A stretch of 64,000 bases of DNA from Halomonas aestuarii (GCF_001886615.1 NZ_CP018139.1:2728001-2792000), one strand, 5' to 3'; counted from the stretch's first letter, positions 20,915 through 30,328 are shown. The notes: generated by a model from the sequence alone, not told the origin. Program-made: numbers and translations.

Positions 20915-22305
20915 GACAGCTTGTCTCCGATCAGCCAGTCCAGGGCGGCGTCCATGCGGATGTGCGGCAGGGGCGCGCCGGTATCCCGGGGCAGCGGACG
21001 GAAGGCGGTGAAGGCGAACCCCTGGCGGGACCAGAAGTCGGCCCGGGGCAGGCGGTCCGGTACCTCGCCGGGAAACAGCAGCAGTGACTCGCCGGCTAGG
21101 GTCGTGCCGCGCAGGGCCGGCGAGCGGCGCCCCTGCTGGTTCACCTCGCGGCTCTCGGTGGCGCGGATCGCCGCCAGCGACAGGGCCCGGACCGGCACGT
21201 CGGCGAAGCGCAGGTCCTTGAGCGGGTCGGCGAGCAGGGCCTCGAGCAGGGCGACCAGGCGGCCGTGCTGCTCGGGGGTGACGTGGTCGGCCTTGGTGGC
21301 GGCGATGGCCAGGCGGTCGATGCGCGGCGCGAAGAGCCGCGTCAGCAGGCTGCGCTTGCCGTACTGGAAGCTCTGCATCAGGCGGGACAGCGCCCGGGAG
21401 AGGTCCTCGAAGCGCTCCGGTCCCGCGTTGAGGGCGCCGAGCACGTCGACCAGCACGATCTGGCGATCGAAGCGACGGAAGTGCTCCCGGTAGAAGGGGC
21501 GGACGATGTGCTGCTGGTAGTGGCGAAAGCGTCGCGCCAGGGTGGCGTAGAGGCTCTCGGCCGGCAGGGCGGCGAGGGCGTCGCGGTCGGCCTCGGCGAT
21601 GCCGGGCAGGGGGAAGAACTGCAGCACCGGGGCGCCCTCGAGCTCTCCGGGCAGCAGGAAGCGTCCCGGCTGCAGGTCGGCGAAGCCGGCCTCCCGGGCG
21701 GCCCGGAGCCCGGTCGCATAGCGCTCGGCGATCTCGGCCAGGCGCGCCTCGTCGACCTCCTCGGCGGGGTCGAGGTCCTTCACCATCGCCTGCCAGTCGG
21801 CAAACAGGGCGGCGCGCTCGCTGCCCCCGTCGTGGCGCTGGGTCTGGCTCCAGCTCAGGTAGTCGTGGTCCAGCAGCGGCAGGTCGAGCAGCCACTCGCC
21901 GGGATAGTCGAAGAGGTCCAGGGTCAGCTGACGGGTCTCGCCCCCGAGCAGGCCGCTGCGTGTGGGCCGGTAGCGGATCGCCAGGCGCAGCTCGCTGATG
22001 CCACGGGTCGGGTCGGGCCAGCGCGGCGGCTGGTCGTCCAGGGCCGCCATGGCCTGGTCGTAGGGGAAGCGCGGCACGCCCAGGTCCTGCTGCTGGACCC
22101 GGCGGGCCCCGAGCAGCCGTCCCTCCCGGGAGGCGGGCAGCAGGTCGAGGCGCGCCTCGAGGCCGGCATGGCGCAGCTGGTTGACCAGCGAGGTGAGAAA
22201 GGCCGTCTTGCCCGAGCGCGACAGGCCGGTCACCGCCAGGCGCAGCTGTCGGTCCCGGCCGCGCTCGAGCAGGTCGTGGAGGTCACGGGTCAGGGGAGGG
22301 CGCAT
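20911..22305 (-). CDS. ycjX: YcjX-like P-loop GTPase/ATPase
   Basis: P-loop NTPase of the YcjX family, 464 residues as in E. coli. The P loop is GLSRSGKTAF (27-36). Family stretches include LDLFDYPGEWLLDLPLL and LVDVLGALNAGP (probable Walker B), then IDRLAIAATKADHV, a TKxD-like guanine specificity element. It is first in a pair with ycjF, sharing an ATGA overlap, and is thought to act with it at the membrane. The leader contains TTGTCA and CCCGCACATTAG, only loosely like a heat-shock promoter; E. coli ycjX is sigma-32 dependent, so this is worth a check but weak. Confidence 0.9.
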   Translation of the reverse strand: MRPPLTRDLHDLLERGRDRQLRLAVTGLSRSGKTAFLTSLVNQLRHAGLEARLDLLPASREGRLLGARRVQQQDLGVPRFPYDQAMAALDDQPPRWPDPTRGISELRLAIRYRPTRSGLLGGETRQLTLDLFDYPGEWLLDLPLLDHDYLSWSQTQRHDGGSERAALFADWQAMVKDLDPAEEVDEARLAEIAERYATGLRAAREAGFADLQPGRFLLPGELEGAPVLQFFPLPGIAEADRDALAALPAESLYATLARRFRHYQQHIVRPFYREHFRRFDRQIVLVDVLGALNAGPERFEDLSRALSRLMQSFQYGKRSLLTRLFAPRIDRLAIAATKADHVTPEQHGRLVALLEALLADPLKDLRFADVPVRALSLAAIRATESREVNQQGRRSPALRGTTLAGESLLLFPGEVPDRLPRADFWSRQGFAFTAFRPLPRDTGAPLPHIRMDAALDWLIGDKLS

Positions 22306-22384
22306 GGGGCTTCCTGGCTGTCGGCGGTGGCCGCCCTAATGTGCGGGTCCCGCTCGCGCCTGACAAGGGATGGTGCGACGAAAC

Positions 22385-22415
22385 GCCGCTGCCCCGCGCG
22401 GGGCGGGGCAGCGGC
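22385..22415 (-). terminator. Hairpin terminator of the sodium symporter gene
   Basis: An 11-bp perfect stem (22385-22395 with 22405-22415) 20 bases beyond the symporter stop on the minus strand, followed by GTTTCGTC. The T tract is weak. Confidence 0.6.
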
Positions 22416-22435
22416 GGGCGGGAGGGCAGTCACCG

Positions 22436-24031
22436 TCAGCCGGCGAAGGCCGCGTAGATGGCGATCACCAGGATCACCAGCACGATGCCGGTGGGCACCG
22501 CGCCCCGCCAGGGCGTCAGGTCGACGGCGCCGCTGTCCTCCTGCACCCAGTCGGTGGCGCGCGGGCACAGCTTGCCGATGACCAGCATCACCGCCACCAG
22601 CAGGACGAAGACCGCGGCCACGAAGTGGAATTCGTGCATGAGGGTCGGCAGCCTGCTGAACGGCGGCACGAAGTAGCCGGCGAAGATCAGCAGGCAGCCG
22701 CCGATCAGCGCCACCTTGGCGGCCAGCGGCGGCACGCGCTTGGTCAGCAGGCCGACGACCACCACGGCGAGGATCGGGATGAAATAGATGGCGTTCATCT
22801 TCTGCAGGTAGCCGAACAGGCTGTCCTGGCCGGCCAGCAGCGGGGCGATGGTCATCGACACGACGGCCATGATCCAGCCGAACACCTTGCCGGAGTTGAC
22901 CACCTGCTCCTCGCTGGCGTCCTGCTTGAACACCCCCTTGTAGATGCCGAGGCTGAAGATGGTGGTGGTGCTGTTCAGCGCCGAGTTGAAGGAGGACAGG
23001 ATGGCGCCGACCATCACCGCGGCGAAGAAGCCGGTGAGGGAGGGCGGCAGCACGTCGAACACCAGGTGGCCGTAGGCCTCGTCGGCGGCCACGCCCTGAT
23101 CGGCGTAGAGGTGATAGGCGATGATGCCGGGCAGCACCAGGTACAGCGGGCCCAGCAGCTTGAAGAAGCCGGTCAGCAGCACGCCCTTCTGGCCCTCGGC
23201 CAGGCTCCTGGCGGCGAAGGTGCGCTGGATGATCTGCTGGTTGGTGGTCCAGTAGAAGAGGTGCAGCAGCAGCACGCCGGTGAAGACGGTGGCGAAGGGC
23301 ACCTGCTGCTCGGGACCGCCAATCGAGTCGAGCTTGTCCGGGTTGGTCGCCTTGAGGATCTCCCAGCCTTCGAACACGCCGCCGTCGGCGCTGACCGCCT
23401 GCAGGCCGAAGTAGACGATCACGAAGCCGCCGACCAGCAGGCCGATGCCGTTGAGGGTGTCGGAGACGGCGACGGTGCGCAGGCCGCCGAACAGGGCGTA
23501 GACCGAGCCGATCAGGCCGACTACCCACACCGTGAGCCACAGCAGGGCGGTATCCGAGCCGATGCCGGTGAGCCCTGAGAGGTCGAGCATCCCCTGCAGC
23601 CCCATGGCCCCGGAGTAGAGGATGATCGGCAGCAGGATCACCGCGTAGGCGATGAGGAAGATCACGTTGGTGATCAGCTGGGTGCCGGCATCGAAGCGGA
23701 TCGACAGCAGCTGGGGCAGGGTGGCGATGCCGCTCTTCAGGAAGCGCGGCAGGAAGAACAGCGCCAGGGCCACCAGGGCGATGACCGCGATCACCTCCCA
23801 GGCCATGACGGAGAGGCCGTCGCTGAAGGCCGCCCCGTTGAGACCCACCATCTGCTCGGTGGAGAGGTTGGTCATCAGCAGCGAGCCGGCGATCAGCGGG
23901 AAGGTCAGGCTGCGACCGGCCAGGAAGTAGCCGTTGGAGGTCTCATGGTCATCGCGGCGGGTGAGGCGCCAGGTGATGAAGGCGACCAGTCCCGTGAAGA
24001 ACACGAAGGACGCCAGTGTGAGGGCATGCAT
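22436..24031 (-). CDS. SSS-family sodium/solute symporter, SGLT-like
   Basis: Inner-membrane sodium-coupled transporter of 531 residues with about 13-14 hydrophobic segments. The N-terminus reads [20 protein letters not shown] and is followed by [33 protein letters not shown], a signature of the SGLT branch (vSGLT-like). Other conserved parts are [30 protein letters not shown] and [14 protein letters not shown] (sodium-site region). The start is set by AAGGA about 10 bases upstream; the open frame extends 16 codons further without a site. A sugar or inositol-like substrate is likely, and a sugar ABC importer lies nearby, but the exact substrate is uncertain. Confidence 0.85.
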   Translation of the reverse strand: MHALTLASFVFFTGLVAFITWRLTRRDDHETSNGYFLAGRSLTFPLIAGSLLMTNLSTEQMVGLNGAAFSDGLSVMAWEVIAVIALVALALFFLPRFLKSGIATLPQLLSIRFDAGTQLITNVIFLIAYAVILLPIILYSGAMGLQGMLDLSGLTGIGSDTALLWLTVWVVGLIGSVYALFGGLRTVAVSDTLNGIGLLVGGFVIVYFGLQAVSADGGVFEGWEILKATNPDKLDSIGGPEQQVPFATVFTGVLLLHLFYWTTNQQIIQRTFAARSLAEGQKGVLLTGFFKLLGPLYLVLPGIIAYHLYADQGVAADEAYGHLVFDVLPPSLTGFFAAVMVGAILSSFNSALNSTTTIFSLGIYKGVFKQDASEEQVVNSGKVFGWIMAVVSMTIAPLLAGQDSLFGYLQKMNAIYFIPILAVVVVGLLTKRVPPLAAKVALIGGCLLIFAGYFVPPFSRLPTLMHEFHFVAAVFVLLVAVMLVIGKLCPRATDWVQEDSGAVDLTPWRGAVPTGIVLVILVIAIYAAFAG

Positions 24032-24109
24032 GTTGGAAACATCCTTGTTTGGTACGAATTCCATCGCCCATCGAGGCATTGATGGGTCAAGATGTCGGTA
24101 AACTTACGA

Positions 24110-24152
24110 GAATGGCGGACGAGTCTGGTCCGTTGACTTGCATCCGCCATTC
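24110..24152. promoter_or_regulatory. Inverted repeat upstream of the symporter gene; candidate operator
   Basis: GAATGGCGGA (24110-24119) and TCCGCCATTC (24143-24152) are perfect 10-bp arms 23 bases apart, about 80-120 bases upstream of the symporter start. A possible minus-strand promoter (TTGAGA, 17 bases, TCGAAT) ends at the upstream arm. A second short repeat CCCATC/GATGGG lies closer to the gene. Confidence 0.45.
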
Positions 24153-24202
24153 GACCTTGGTCTTAATTTTCTCTCAACGGGGCGTGCATGTCGATGGTGC
24201 GG

Positions 24203-24421
24203 TCAGTTCGGTGGCAGGGCGCCCGCCGGCATCGGCTCCACCAGCCCGAACAGCTGCAGCAGCACGGGGGTCGCGGCGATCACGAATCCGAGCACCGCGA
24301 GGCTCCGCCCGAGCAGGCGCCGCTCGGGGCGCCGGGCCAGGGTGAGCCCCCCGATGCAGACCAGCAGGCCGAGGATGTTGAAGACGTAACCGAGCATCTG
24401 CATCAGTTCGAAGGTGGTCAT
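24203..24421 (-). CDS. Small membrane protein of unknown function
   Basis: A 72-residue protein with two predicted membrane helices: about 8-28 (QMLGYVFNILGLLVCIGGLTL) and about 41-61 (LAVLGFVIAATPVLLQLFGL), joined by a basic loop RRPERRLLGR. AAGGGA lies 5 bases ahead of the ATG. It is on the same strand as the symporter, 171 bases upstream, and divergent from the DUF924 gene. I do not recognise a family. A real gene is suggested by the ribosome site and the hydrophobic pattern. Confidence 0.6.
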   Translation of the reverse strand: MTTFELMQMLGYVFNILGLLVCIGGLTLARRPERRLLGRSLAVLGFVIAATPVLLQLFGLVEPMPAGALPPN

Positions 24422-24504
24422 GAGGTTCCCTTGTGGTGAGCGGGGTGGGAGACGGCTAACCTCTGATGGTACCAGCTCCGCCCCGGGGCAAAGAGGAGGA
24501 CATC

Positions 24505-25053
24505 ATGGAGGAACGCCGCCCGGAGGAGGTGATCGACTTCTGGTTCGGGGAGCTCAAGCCCGCCCAGTGGTTCCGCAAGGACCCGGCCCTGGATGCCGAG
24601 ATCGGCAGGCGCTTCGATACGCTGCTGACGGCGGCCGGCCGGGGAGAGCTGTGGCAATGGCGGGCCTCGGCCCGGGGTCGTCTGGCCGAGGTGATCGTGC
24701 TCGACCAGTTTCCGCGCAACATACATCGCGGGTCGTCCCTGGCCTTCGCCTGGGATCCGCTGGCCCTGGTGCTCGCCCAGGAGGCCGTCGCCCAGCGCGC
24801 GGACCGCCTGCTGGACGTGCCCTGGCGGGCCTTCCTGTTCATGCCCTACATGCACAGCGAGTCGCTGGCGATCCACGACGAGGCGCTGCGCCTGTTCGCC
24901 CAGCCGGGCCTCGAGGAGAACCTGCGCCACGAGCACCGTCACCGGGACGTCCTGTCGCGCTTCGGACGCTACCCTCACCGCAACGCCCAGCTGGGCCGGG
25001 CCTCGACGCTCGAGGAGCGGGCCTTCCTCGACCAGCCTGGCTCCTCGTTCTAG
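24505..25053 (+). CDS. DUF924 family protein
   Basis: Cytoplasmic helical protein of 182 residues belonging to DUF924, whose function is not established. Family landmarks: VIDFWFGELKPAQWFRKDPALDAEI near the start, LAEVIVLDQFPRNIHRG in the middle, VPWRAFLFMPYMHSES, and FGRYPHRNAQLGR near the end, which gives it a tetratricopeptide-like helical look. ATG 24505 is chosen for the AGGAGGA site 4-6 bases upstream. It is probably monocistronic, 87 bases ahead of the small YeaQ/GlsB-like gene. Confidence 0.88.
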   Translation: MEERRPEEVIDFWFGELKPAQWFRKDPALDAEIGRRFDTLLTAAGRGELWQWRASARGRLAEVIVLDQFPRNIHRGSSLAFAWDPLALVLAQEAVAQRADRLLDVPWRAFLFMPYMHSESLAIHDEALRLFAQPGLEENLRHEHRHRDVLSRFGRYPHRNAQLGRASTLEERAFLDQPGSSF

Positions 25054-25140
25054 GCGTGCCCTCCGGCACGTCGGGCTTTTCTCCCGCCCGCCGGCGAGGC
25101 ACCATCGACCCTGTTCACCAAGGATAAAGGAGCGTACCCC

Positions 25141-25383
25141 ATGGGAATCATTGCCTGGCTGATCATCGGTGGCCTGGCCGGCTGGATCGCCGGCCACATC
25201 ATGCGCGGGGGCGGCTTCGGGCTGCTCGGCAACATCGGGGTCGGCGTGGTGGGCGCCGTGGTCGGCGGGGGGCTGTTCGGCCTGCTGGGCCTGCAGGCCG
25301 GGGGCTTCATCGGCTCGCTGGTCACCGCCGTCGTCGGCGCCGTGGTGCTGCTGTGGGTGATCGCCAAGGTCAGGAAGGCCTGA
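25141..25383 (+). CDS. GlsB/YeaQ/YmgE family small membrane protein
   Basis: An 80-residue, very hydrophobic and Gly-rich inner-membrane protein with three predicted helices: IIAWLIIGGLAGWIAGHIM, LLGNIGVGVVGAVVGGGLFGLL and GSLVTAVVGAVVLLWVIAKV. It matches the transglycosylase-associated/GlsB family, commonly linked to general stress. AAAGGAG lies upstream of the ATG. It ends 97 bases before the potassium channel gene. Confidence 0.88.
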   Translation: MGIIAWLIIGGLAGWIAGHIMRGGGFGLLGNIGVGVVGAVVGGGLFGLLGLQAGGFIGSLVTAVVGAVVLLWVIAKVRKA

Positions 25384-25479
25384 CGCGCGGCATCCACCGG
25401 ACGCGCCCTCGCCCCGGCGTTCCGCCGGGGCCTGACGACTCGCCGGGCGCCCCGCGCCCGGCCGCCTCAAGGGACCCGC

Positions 25480-26553
25480 ATGTACGTACTGAAACGCCTC
25501 GGCGCGGTGCTGATCCGCGGCGTCGCCGACATGGGCTGGGGGGTGCTGGGCCTGCTGCTGCTCGCCTACCTGCTGCTCGCCTGGCTCGGCCTCGCGCTGA
25601 CCGGCGAGACGGCCCTGGTCGACTCGCCGACCACCTTCCTCTACTACATGATCGTCACCACCTCCACCGTCGGCTACGGGGACGCCTCCCCCGTGACGCG
25701 GGGCGGTCAGCTGATGGTCGTGTTCTTCATCATTCCGGTGGGGATCGGGCTCTTCGCCACCCTGCTGGGCAAGGCCTCCGCCCTGGTGATCTCGCAGTTC
25801 ACCCGGCGCCTCAACGGGGAGCAAGCGATCGTGCAGAAGGACCATATCGTCATCGTCGGCTTCAATGCCTACACCGAGTCCCTGGTGGGGCAGGTCCGCG
25901 AGGAGGCGCGGCCCGGCCAGGTGGTGGCGCTCTGCGTGGACGCCGACGCCCCGGCCCGCAACCCCTTCCTCGAGCAGGGGGTGGAATACTTCCGGGCCGC
26001 CGCCCTGTCGGACGAGTCGCTCTATGAGCGGGCCTCGGTGAAGGACGCCTCCCTGGTGGTGGTCGACGTCGAGGACGACAGCGAGACGAACCTCGTCTGC
26101 ATGCACCTCTCCGCCCTGGTCGGCGAGCGCTGCCGGATCACCGCCTACGTGAAGAACCAGATGGTGGGGCGTCTGCTCGAGACCCATTGCCCCAAGGTCA
26201 ACGTGATTCCCTCCCTGCACCAGAAGATGCTGGTCAAGGCCGCCCTGGACCCCGGCAGCGAGGAGGTCATGCGCCTGCTGGTCGGTGCCGACCAGGGGCA
26301 GACCCAGTACTCGACCCGCCTGGCGGGCTTGTCGGTGGCGCTTCCGGTGGCGCAGGTGGCGAGCCGGCTGCGCGCCGGGTGCCGGGCCTCGCTGATCGCG
26401 ATCCGCCAGGCCGCGGAGCTCCATCCGGTGCTCAACCCCGACGACGACCTGCTGCTGGCGGCGGGGGACGAGGTCTTCTACATCGCCGAGCGCCGGATCC
26501 CCTCCGACGAGCTGGCCGGCCACCTGGCCGGCGAGGCCGCGGGCACGGCCTAG
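25480..26553 (+). CDS. Two-helix potassium channel with C-terminal RCK-like domains
   Basis: Inner-membrane ion channel of 357 residues. Helix 1 is about 18-40 (DMGWGVLGLLLLAYLLLAWLGLAL), followed by the pore helix and selectivity filter TVGYGD (63-68), and helix 2 about 78-98 (LMVVFFIIPVGIGLFATLLG). The cytoplasmic part has an N-terminal RCK-type Rossmann domain (HIVIVGFNAYTESLV) and a second domain with a TrkA-C-like end (LNPDDDLLLAAGDEVFYIAE). The dinucleotide loop reads GFNAYT, lacking the usual GxGxxG, as in some Kch proteins, so NAD binding is doubtful. It ends 19 bases from a convergent hypothetical gene. Confidence 0.87.
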   Translation: MYVLKRLGAVLIRGVADMGWGVLGLLLLAYLLLAWLGLALTGETALVDSPTTFLYYMIVTTSTVGYGDASPVTRGGQLMVVFFIIPVGIGLFATLLGKASALVISQFTRRLNGEQAIVQKDHIVIVGFNAYTESLVGQVREEARPGQVVALCVDADAPARNPFLEQGVEYFRAAALSDESLYERASVKDASLVVVDVEDDSETNLVCMHLSALVGERCRITAYVKNQMVGRLLETHCPKVNVIPSLHQKMLVKAALDPGSEEVMRLLVGADQGQTQYSTRLAGLSVALPVAQVASRLRAGCRASLIAIRQAAELHPVLNPDDDLLLAAGDEVFYIAERRIPSDELAGHLAGEAAGTA

Positions 26554-26572
26554 CGGCGTCCCGCCCGGGGCG

Positions 26573-27187
26573 TCACCCGGCCGGCGTGGGCAGGATGCGC
26601 CGGTAGCGATCCAGGCAGCGGTCCAGCCAGTCGCCGTTCAGCGAGACCTCGCGGGGCGAGGCGGGAAGCCTGACCTCGAGCAGGAAGAGACCGTGACGCT
26701 CGCTGCCGGCCTCGGCCAGGCGCCGGCCGAGCTGCCTGGCGAGGTCGGGCGGCAGGGCCTCGGCGCGCCGCCAGGTGAGCCGCAGGGCCTGCTGTTCGAC
26801 CAGGTACTGGAAGCGCGCCGCGTCCTTGAGCACCGCCATGCCGCCCTCGGCCAGTCCCCGGGAGAGGCTCTCCAGCTTGCGGTAGCCCGGGGCCCCGGCG
26901 GCCCGGCAGGCGTGGGCGCCCTCCACGAAGCAGGCCTCCCGTTCGTCGGGGTCGTCCGGCCATCGGCCACCGCGACGCCGTTCCGGGCTGGCCACGAAGG
27001 GCAGCACCACCGAGACGGCCGGTGTGCCGTCGCCGAGCCTCGCCTCGCGGGCGCCGACCATCCCGTGGGTCAGCTGGCCCCTGAGCCAGCGGTAGTCGCA
27101 GGCCTGCTGGATCCTGGCCTGGGCATCGTTGACCGTGTGATGGGCCCCCTGCAGGGAGCGCAGCAGGGAGAGGGTGCGAAAGATCAT
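26573..27187 (-). CDS. Hypothetical protein
   Basis: A 204-residue soluble protein that I do not recognise. It starts MIFRTLSLLRSLQGAHHTVND, is rich in Arg, Leu and Ala, and contains RRGGRWPDDPDEREACFVEGAHACR and a C-terminal LNGDWLDRCLDRYRRILP. No signal peptide or membrane segment is clear. The ATG has only a weak site (GGGACC), and longer in-frame starts exist to 27286, which would run into the gabT terminator. It lies downstream of gabT on the same strand beyond that terminator and converges on the channel gene. Coding is supported by a full-length open frame with sensible composition. Confidence 0.65.
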   Translation of the reverse strand: MIFRTLSLLRSLQGAHHTVNDAQARIQQACDYRWLRGQLTHGMVGAREARLGDGTPAVSVVLPFVASPERRRGGRWPDDPDEREACFVEGAHACRAAGAPGYRKLESLSRGLAEGGMAVLKDAARFQYLVEQQALRLTWRRAEALPPDLARQLGRRLAEAGSERHGLFLLEVRLPASPREVSLNGDWLDRCLDRYRRILPTPAG

Positions 27188-27286
27188 GGCGCGGTCCCGG
27201 TGCGAAAGAGCGAAGGTGTCATGGCATGTCCGACCATAGCAGGCTCGACGGCTGAGGGCGTCAACGGCGGCAGTCCCCCAACGCAA

Positions 27287-27314
27287 ACCGCCCGGCTGTC
27301 TCCAGCCGGGCGGT
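27287..27314 (-). terminator. Rho-independent terminator of gabDT
   Basis: A 12-bp perfect stem (27287-27298 with 27303-27314, core CCGCCCGGCTG) and a TCTC-type loop, 33 bases after the gabT stop. On the minus strand TTTGCGTT follows. Confidence 0.8.
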
Positions 27315-27346
27315 GTCGTTTGCTGCCGTGGTCGGAGTATCCCGTG

Positions 27347-28645
27347 TCAGGCGGTGGCGGCGCTCTTGCTGCCGACCAGCTCCTTGAGGGACTCCTCGAC
27401 GATGGCCAGGCCTTCCTCGAGGATCTCGTCCTCGATGGTGACCGGCATCAGGAAGCGGATGGTGTTGCCGTACAGGCCGCAGGAGAGCAGGATCAGCCCC
27501 TTCTCGCGGGCCTTCTTGCACAGCGCGCCGGCCAGGTCGGCGTCCGGGGTGTGGTTGGCCTTGTCGGACACCAGGTCGATGGCCGCCATGGCGCCCATGT
27601 TGCGACCGTTGTCGACGCAGTCGAAGTCCTGCTGCCACTTTGCGAAGCGCTTGGCCAGCTTGTCACCGAGCGCCTGGCTCTTGCCGAGGATGTCCTCTTC
27701 CTCGAACACCTCGAGCACTGCCAGAGTCGCCGCGCAGGAGACCGGGCTGCCGGTGTAGGTGCCGCCCAGCGAGTTGGCGCCGGAGGCATCCATGACCTTG
27801 TCGGTGCCGACCACGGCGGAGATCGGCATGCCGTCGGCCATGCTCTTGGCCATGGTGATGATGTCCGGCTCGACGCCGCTGTGCTCGATGGCGAACAGCT
27901 TGCCGGTACGACCGAAGCCGGACTGCACCTCGTCGATGATCATCAGGATGCCGTGCTCGTCGCAGATCTCGCGGATCGCCTTGAGGAAGCTGGTCGACGC
28001 CGGGTAGAAGCCGCCCTCACCGAGCACCGGCTCCAGCACGATGGCGGCGGTGTCCTTGGGGTTGGCATCGGTCTTGAGGGTCATCTTCAGGCCGCGCAGG
28101 GCCTCGTCCTCGCTGACGCCGTGGTAGGGCACGGGGTAGGGAGCGCGGAAGACGTTGCCCGGCATGCTGCCGAAGTCGGTGGCGTAGGGCGCGACCTTGC
28201 CGTTCATGGCCATGGTCATGAAGGTACGGCCGTGGTAGCCGCCGTCGAAGCAGATGACGTTGTTCTTGCCGGTGGCCGCGCGGGCGACCTTGACCGCGTT
28301 CTCCAGGGCCTCGGCGCCGGAGTTGGCCAGCATCACCTTGGCATGGCCGCGGACCGGGGTGACCTGGCTGAGCTTCTCGGCGACCTTCACGTAGCCCTCA
28401 TAGGGCATCACGGTCTGGCAGGTGTGCATGACCTTGTCGAGCTGGTCCTTGACCGCCTGGACCACCTTGGGGTGGCGATGGCCGATGTTGAGCACGCCGA
28501 TGCCGCCGGCAAAGTCGACGATGCGGTTGCCGTCGGCGTCCCAGATCAGGGCGTTCTCGGCGCGGTCGGCGAACTGGGTGGCCGGGCTCGCGGCCCCATT
28601 GGCCACATAGCGCTGCTTGAGTTCGTTGAGCTGTGCGTTGTTCAT
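27347..28645 (-). CDS. gabT: 4-aminobutyrate--2-oxoglutarate transaminase
   Basis: PLP enzyme that moves the amino group of GABA to 2-oxoglutarate, giving succinate semialdehyde and glutamate. It has 432 residues and aligns with GabT throughout: FAGGIGVLNIGHRHPKVV, NSGAEALENAVKVARAATGK, GGYHGRT, IIDEVQSGFGRTGKLFA, and the PLP lysine K267 in TMAKSMADGMP. AAGGAGG precedes the ATG. It follows gabD by 34 bases, so the two steps from GABA to succinate are in one transcript ended by the hairpin at 27287. Close paralogues use 5-aminovalerate, but the neighbour supports GABA. Confidence 0.93.
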   Translation of the reverse strand: MNNAQLNELKQRYVANGAASPATQFADRAENALIWDADGNRIVDFAGGIGVLNIGHRHPKVVQAVKDQLDKVMHTCQTVMPYEGYVKVAEKLSQVTPVRGHAKVMLANSGAEALENAVKVARAATGKNNVICFDGGYHGRTFMTMAMNGKVAPYATDFGSMPGNVFRAPYPVPYHGVSEDEALRGLKMTLKTDANPKDTAAIVLEPVLGEGGFYPASTSFLKAIREICDEHGILMIIDEVQSGFGRTGKLFAIEHSGVEPDIITMAKSMADGMPISAVVGTDKVMDASGANSLGGTYTGSPVSCAATLAVLEVFEEEDILGKSQALGDKLAKRFAKWQQDFDCVDNGRNMGAMAAIDLVSDKANHTPDADLAGALCKKAREKGLILLSCGLYGNTIRFLMPVTIEDEILEEGLAIVEESLKELVGSKSAATA

Positions 28646-28679
28646 GGATCCTGCCTCCTTGGTAAGACGTTGCGGGCGA

Positions 28680-30125
28680 TCAGAGGCCGCCGACACAGAC
28701 GTATTTTAGTTCAGTGTACTCGTCCAGGCCGTGGCGCGACCCCTCGCGTCCCAGGCCCGATTCCTTCACGCCACCGAAGGGCGCCAGCTCGGTGGAGAGG
28801 ATGCCCTCGTTGACTGCCACCATGCCATACTCGAGCCCTTCCATGACATGCCAGATGCGGCGATAGTCGCGGGCATAGAAGTAGGCGGCGAGGCCGAATT
28901 CGGTGGCGTTGGCCATGGCGATGGCCTCTTCCTCGGTCTCGAAGCGGAACACCGGGGCCAGCGGGCCGAAGGTCTCCTCCCGGGCCACGCGCATCTCGTC
29001 GGTGACGTCGGCGACGATGGTGGGCTGGAAGAAGGTGCCGCCTAGGGCGTGCGGCTCGCCGCCGCAGACCAGGCGCCCGCCCTTCTCGAGGGCATCGGCG
29101 ATGTGGGACTGCACCTTGTCGACGGCGGCGGCGTTGATCAGCGGGCCCTGTACCACGCCCTCGTCGAGGCCGTTGCCGACCTGGAGCTGGGCCACCCGGG
29201 CGGCGAGCTTCTCGAGGAAAGCGTCATAGACGCCGGCCTGGACCAGCAGGCGGTTGGTGCACACGCAGGTCTGGCCGGAGTTGCGGTACTTGGAGGCCAC
29301 GGCGCCCTCGACGGCGGCATCCAGGTCGGCGTCGTCGAAGACGATGAAGGGCGCGTTGCCGCCCAGCTCCATGGAGGCCTTCTTGACCGTGCCGGCACAC
29401 TGGGCGAGCAGCATCTTGCCGACCGGGGTGGAGCCGGTGAAGGAGATCTTGCGCACGCGAGGATCGGTGGTCAGGACGTCGCCGATCTCGGCCGGGCGGG
29501 AGGCGGTGACCACGTTGATAACGCCCGCGGGGAAGCCGACGTCCTCGGCGAGCTTCGCCAGGGCCAGGGCGGTGAGCGGCGTGGCCTCGGCCGGCTTGAT
29601 CACCACCGGGCAGCCGGCGGCCAGCGCCGGGGCGCACTTGCGGGTGATCATGGCCAGCGGGAAGTTCCAGGGGGTGATGGCCGCCACCACCCCGATGGGC
29701 TCTCGGAACACCAGGATGCGCTTGTCCGTGCCGTGGCTCGGCAGGGTCTCGCCGGCCACGCGCTTGGCCTCCTCGGCGTAGTACTCCACGAAGGCGGCGC
29801 CATAGGCCACCTCGCCGCGGGACTCGGCCAGCGGCTTGCCCTGCTCGAGGGTCATCAGCCGCGCCAGGGCCTCCTGGTGGTCCATGATGCTGTCGAACCA
29901 GCGACGCAGCAGGGTCGCACGCTCCTTGGCGGTCTTGCCACGCCAGGCGGGCCAGGCCTCTGCGGCGGCGGAGACGGCCTCACGGGCATCCTCGCCGGTC
30001 AGGTCGGGGACCTCGGCCAGGCACTCGCCGGTGGCGGGGTTGGTCACGGCGAAGCGGCGCTCGCCATCGCGCCACTGGCCGGCCACATAGGCCTTGTCGA
30101 TCAGCAGCTCGGGTTGCGTGGACAT
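28680..30125 (-). CDS. gabD: Succinate-semialdehyde dehydrogenase
   Basis: Aldehyde dehydrogenase of 481 residues that oxidises succinate semialdehyde to succinate, probably with NADP+. Landmarks: TPWNFPLAMITRKCAPALAAGCPVVIKPAE (cofactor site), SFTGSTPVGK, the general base E253 in MELGGNAPF, and the nucleophile C287 in NSGQTCVCTNR, with a second Cys two residues on as in redox-sensitive GabD enzymes. The start is the ATG after GAGGA; the open frame continues 25 codons upstream without a site. It is first in the gabDT operon and divergent from the DUF1266 gene, with an AT-rich stretch (30165-30180) in between that may hold the promoter. Confidence 0.93.
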   Translation of the reverse strand: MSTQPELLIDKAYVAGQWRDGERRFAVTNPATGECLAEVPDLTGEDAREAVSAAAEAWPAWRGKTAKERATLLRRWFDSIMDHQEALARLMTLEQGKPLAESRGEVAYGAAFVEYYAEEAKRVAGETLPSHGTDKRILVFREPIGVVAAITPWNFPLAMITRKCAPALAAGCPVVIKPAEATPLTALALAKLAEDVGFPAGVINVVTASRPAEIGDVLTTDPRVRKISFTGSTPVGKMLLAQCAGTVKKASMELGGNAPFIVFDDADLDAAVEGAVASKYRNSGQTCVCTNRLLVQAGVYDAFLEKLAARVAQLQVGNGLDEGVVQGPLINAAAVDKVQSHIADALEKGGRLVCGGEPHALGGTFFQPTIVADVTDEMRVAREETFGPLAPVFRFETEEEAIAMANATEFGLAAYFYARDYRRIWHVMEGLEYGMVAVNEGILSTELAPFGGVKESGLGREGSRHGLDEYTELKYVCVGGL

Positions 30126-30328
30126 CGGGGTTCCTCGTGGCTTGATCATCTTGTTGGACGAGTGTGCATTATTTAAAACAAGTCGCCAAGCCTTCATCAT
30201 CCTCGTTTTTCACGCTCTGCCCCCACTCGACCATCGGCGCTGGCATGGCTTTCCGTTACACTATGCCGCCGACTTGTCGCACGACGCGGCACTGCACGTT
30301 TCTGTTCCGGTCTTTGTCGAGGTGAGCC

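Noticed and set aside
26693..28813. A 706-codon open frame on the plus strand opposite gabT
   Set aside because: Antisense to gabT, which has full family motifs and a terminator. No ribosome site or recognisable domain.
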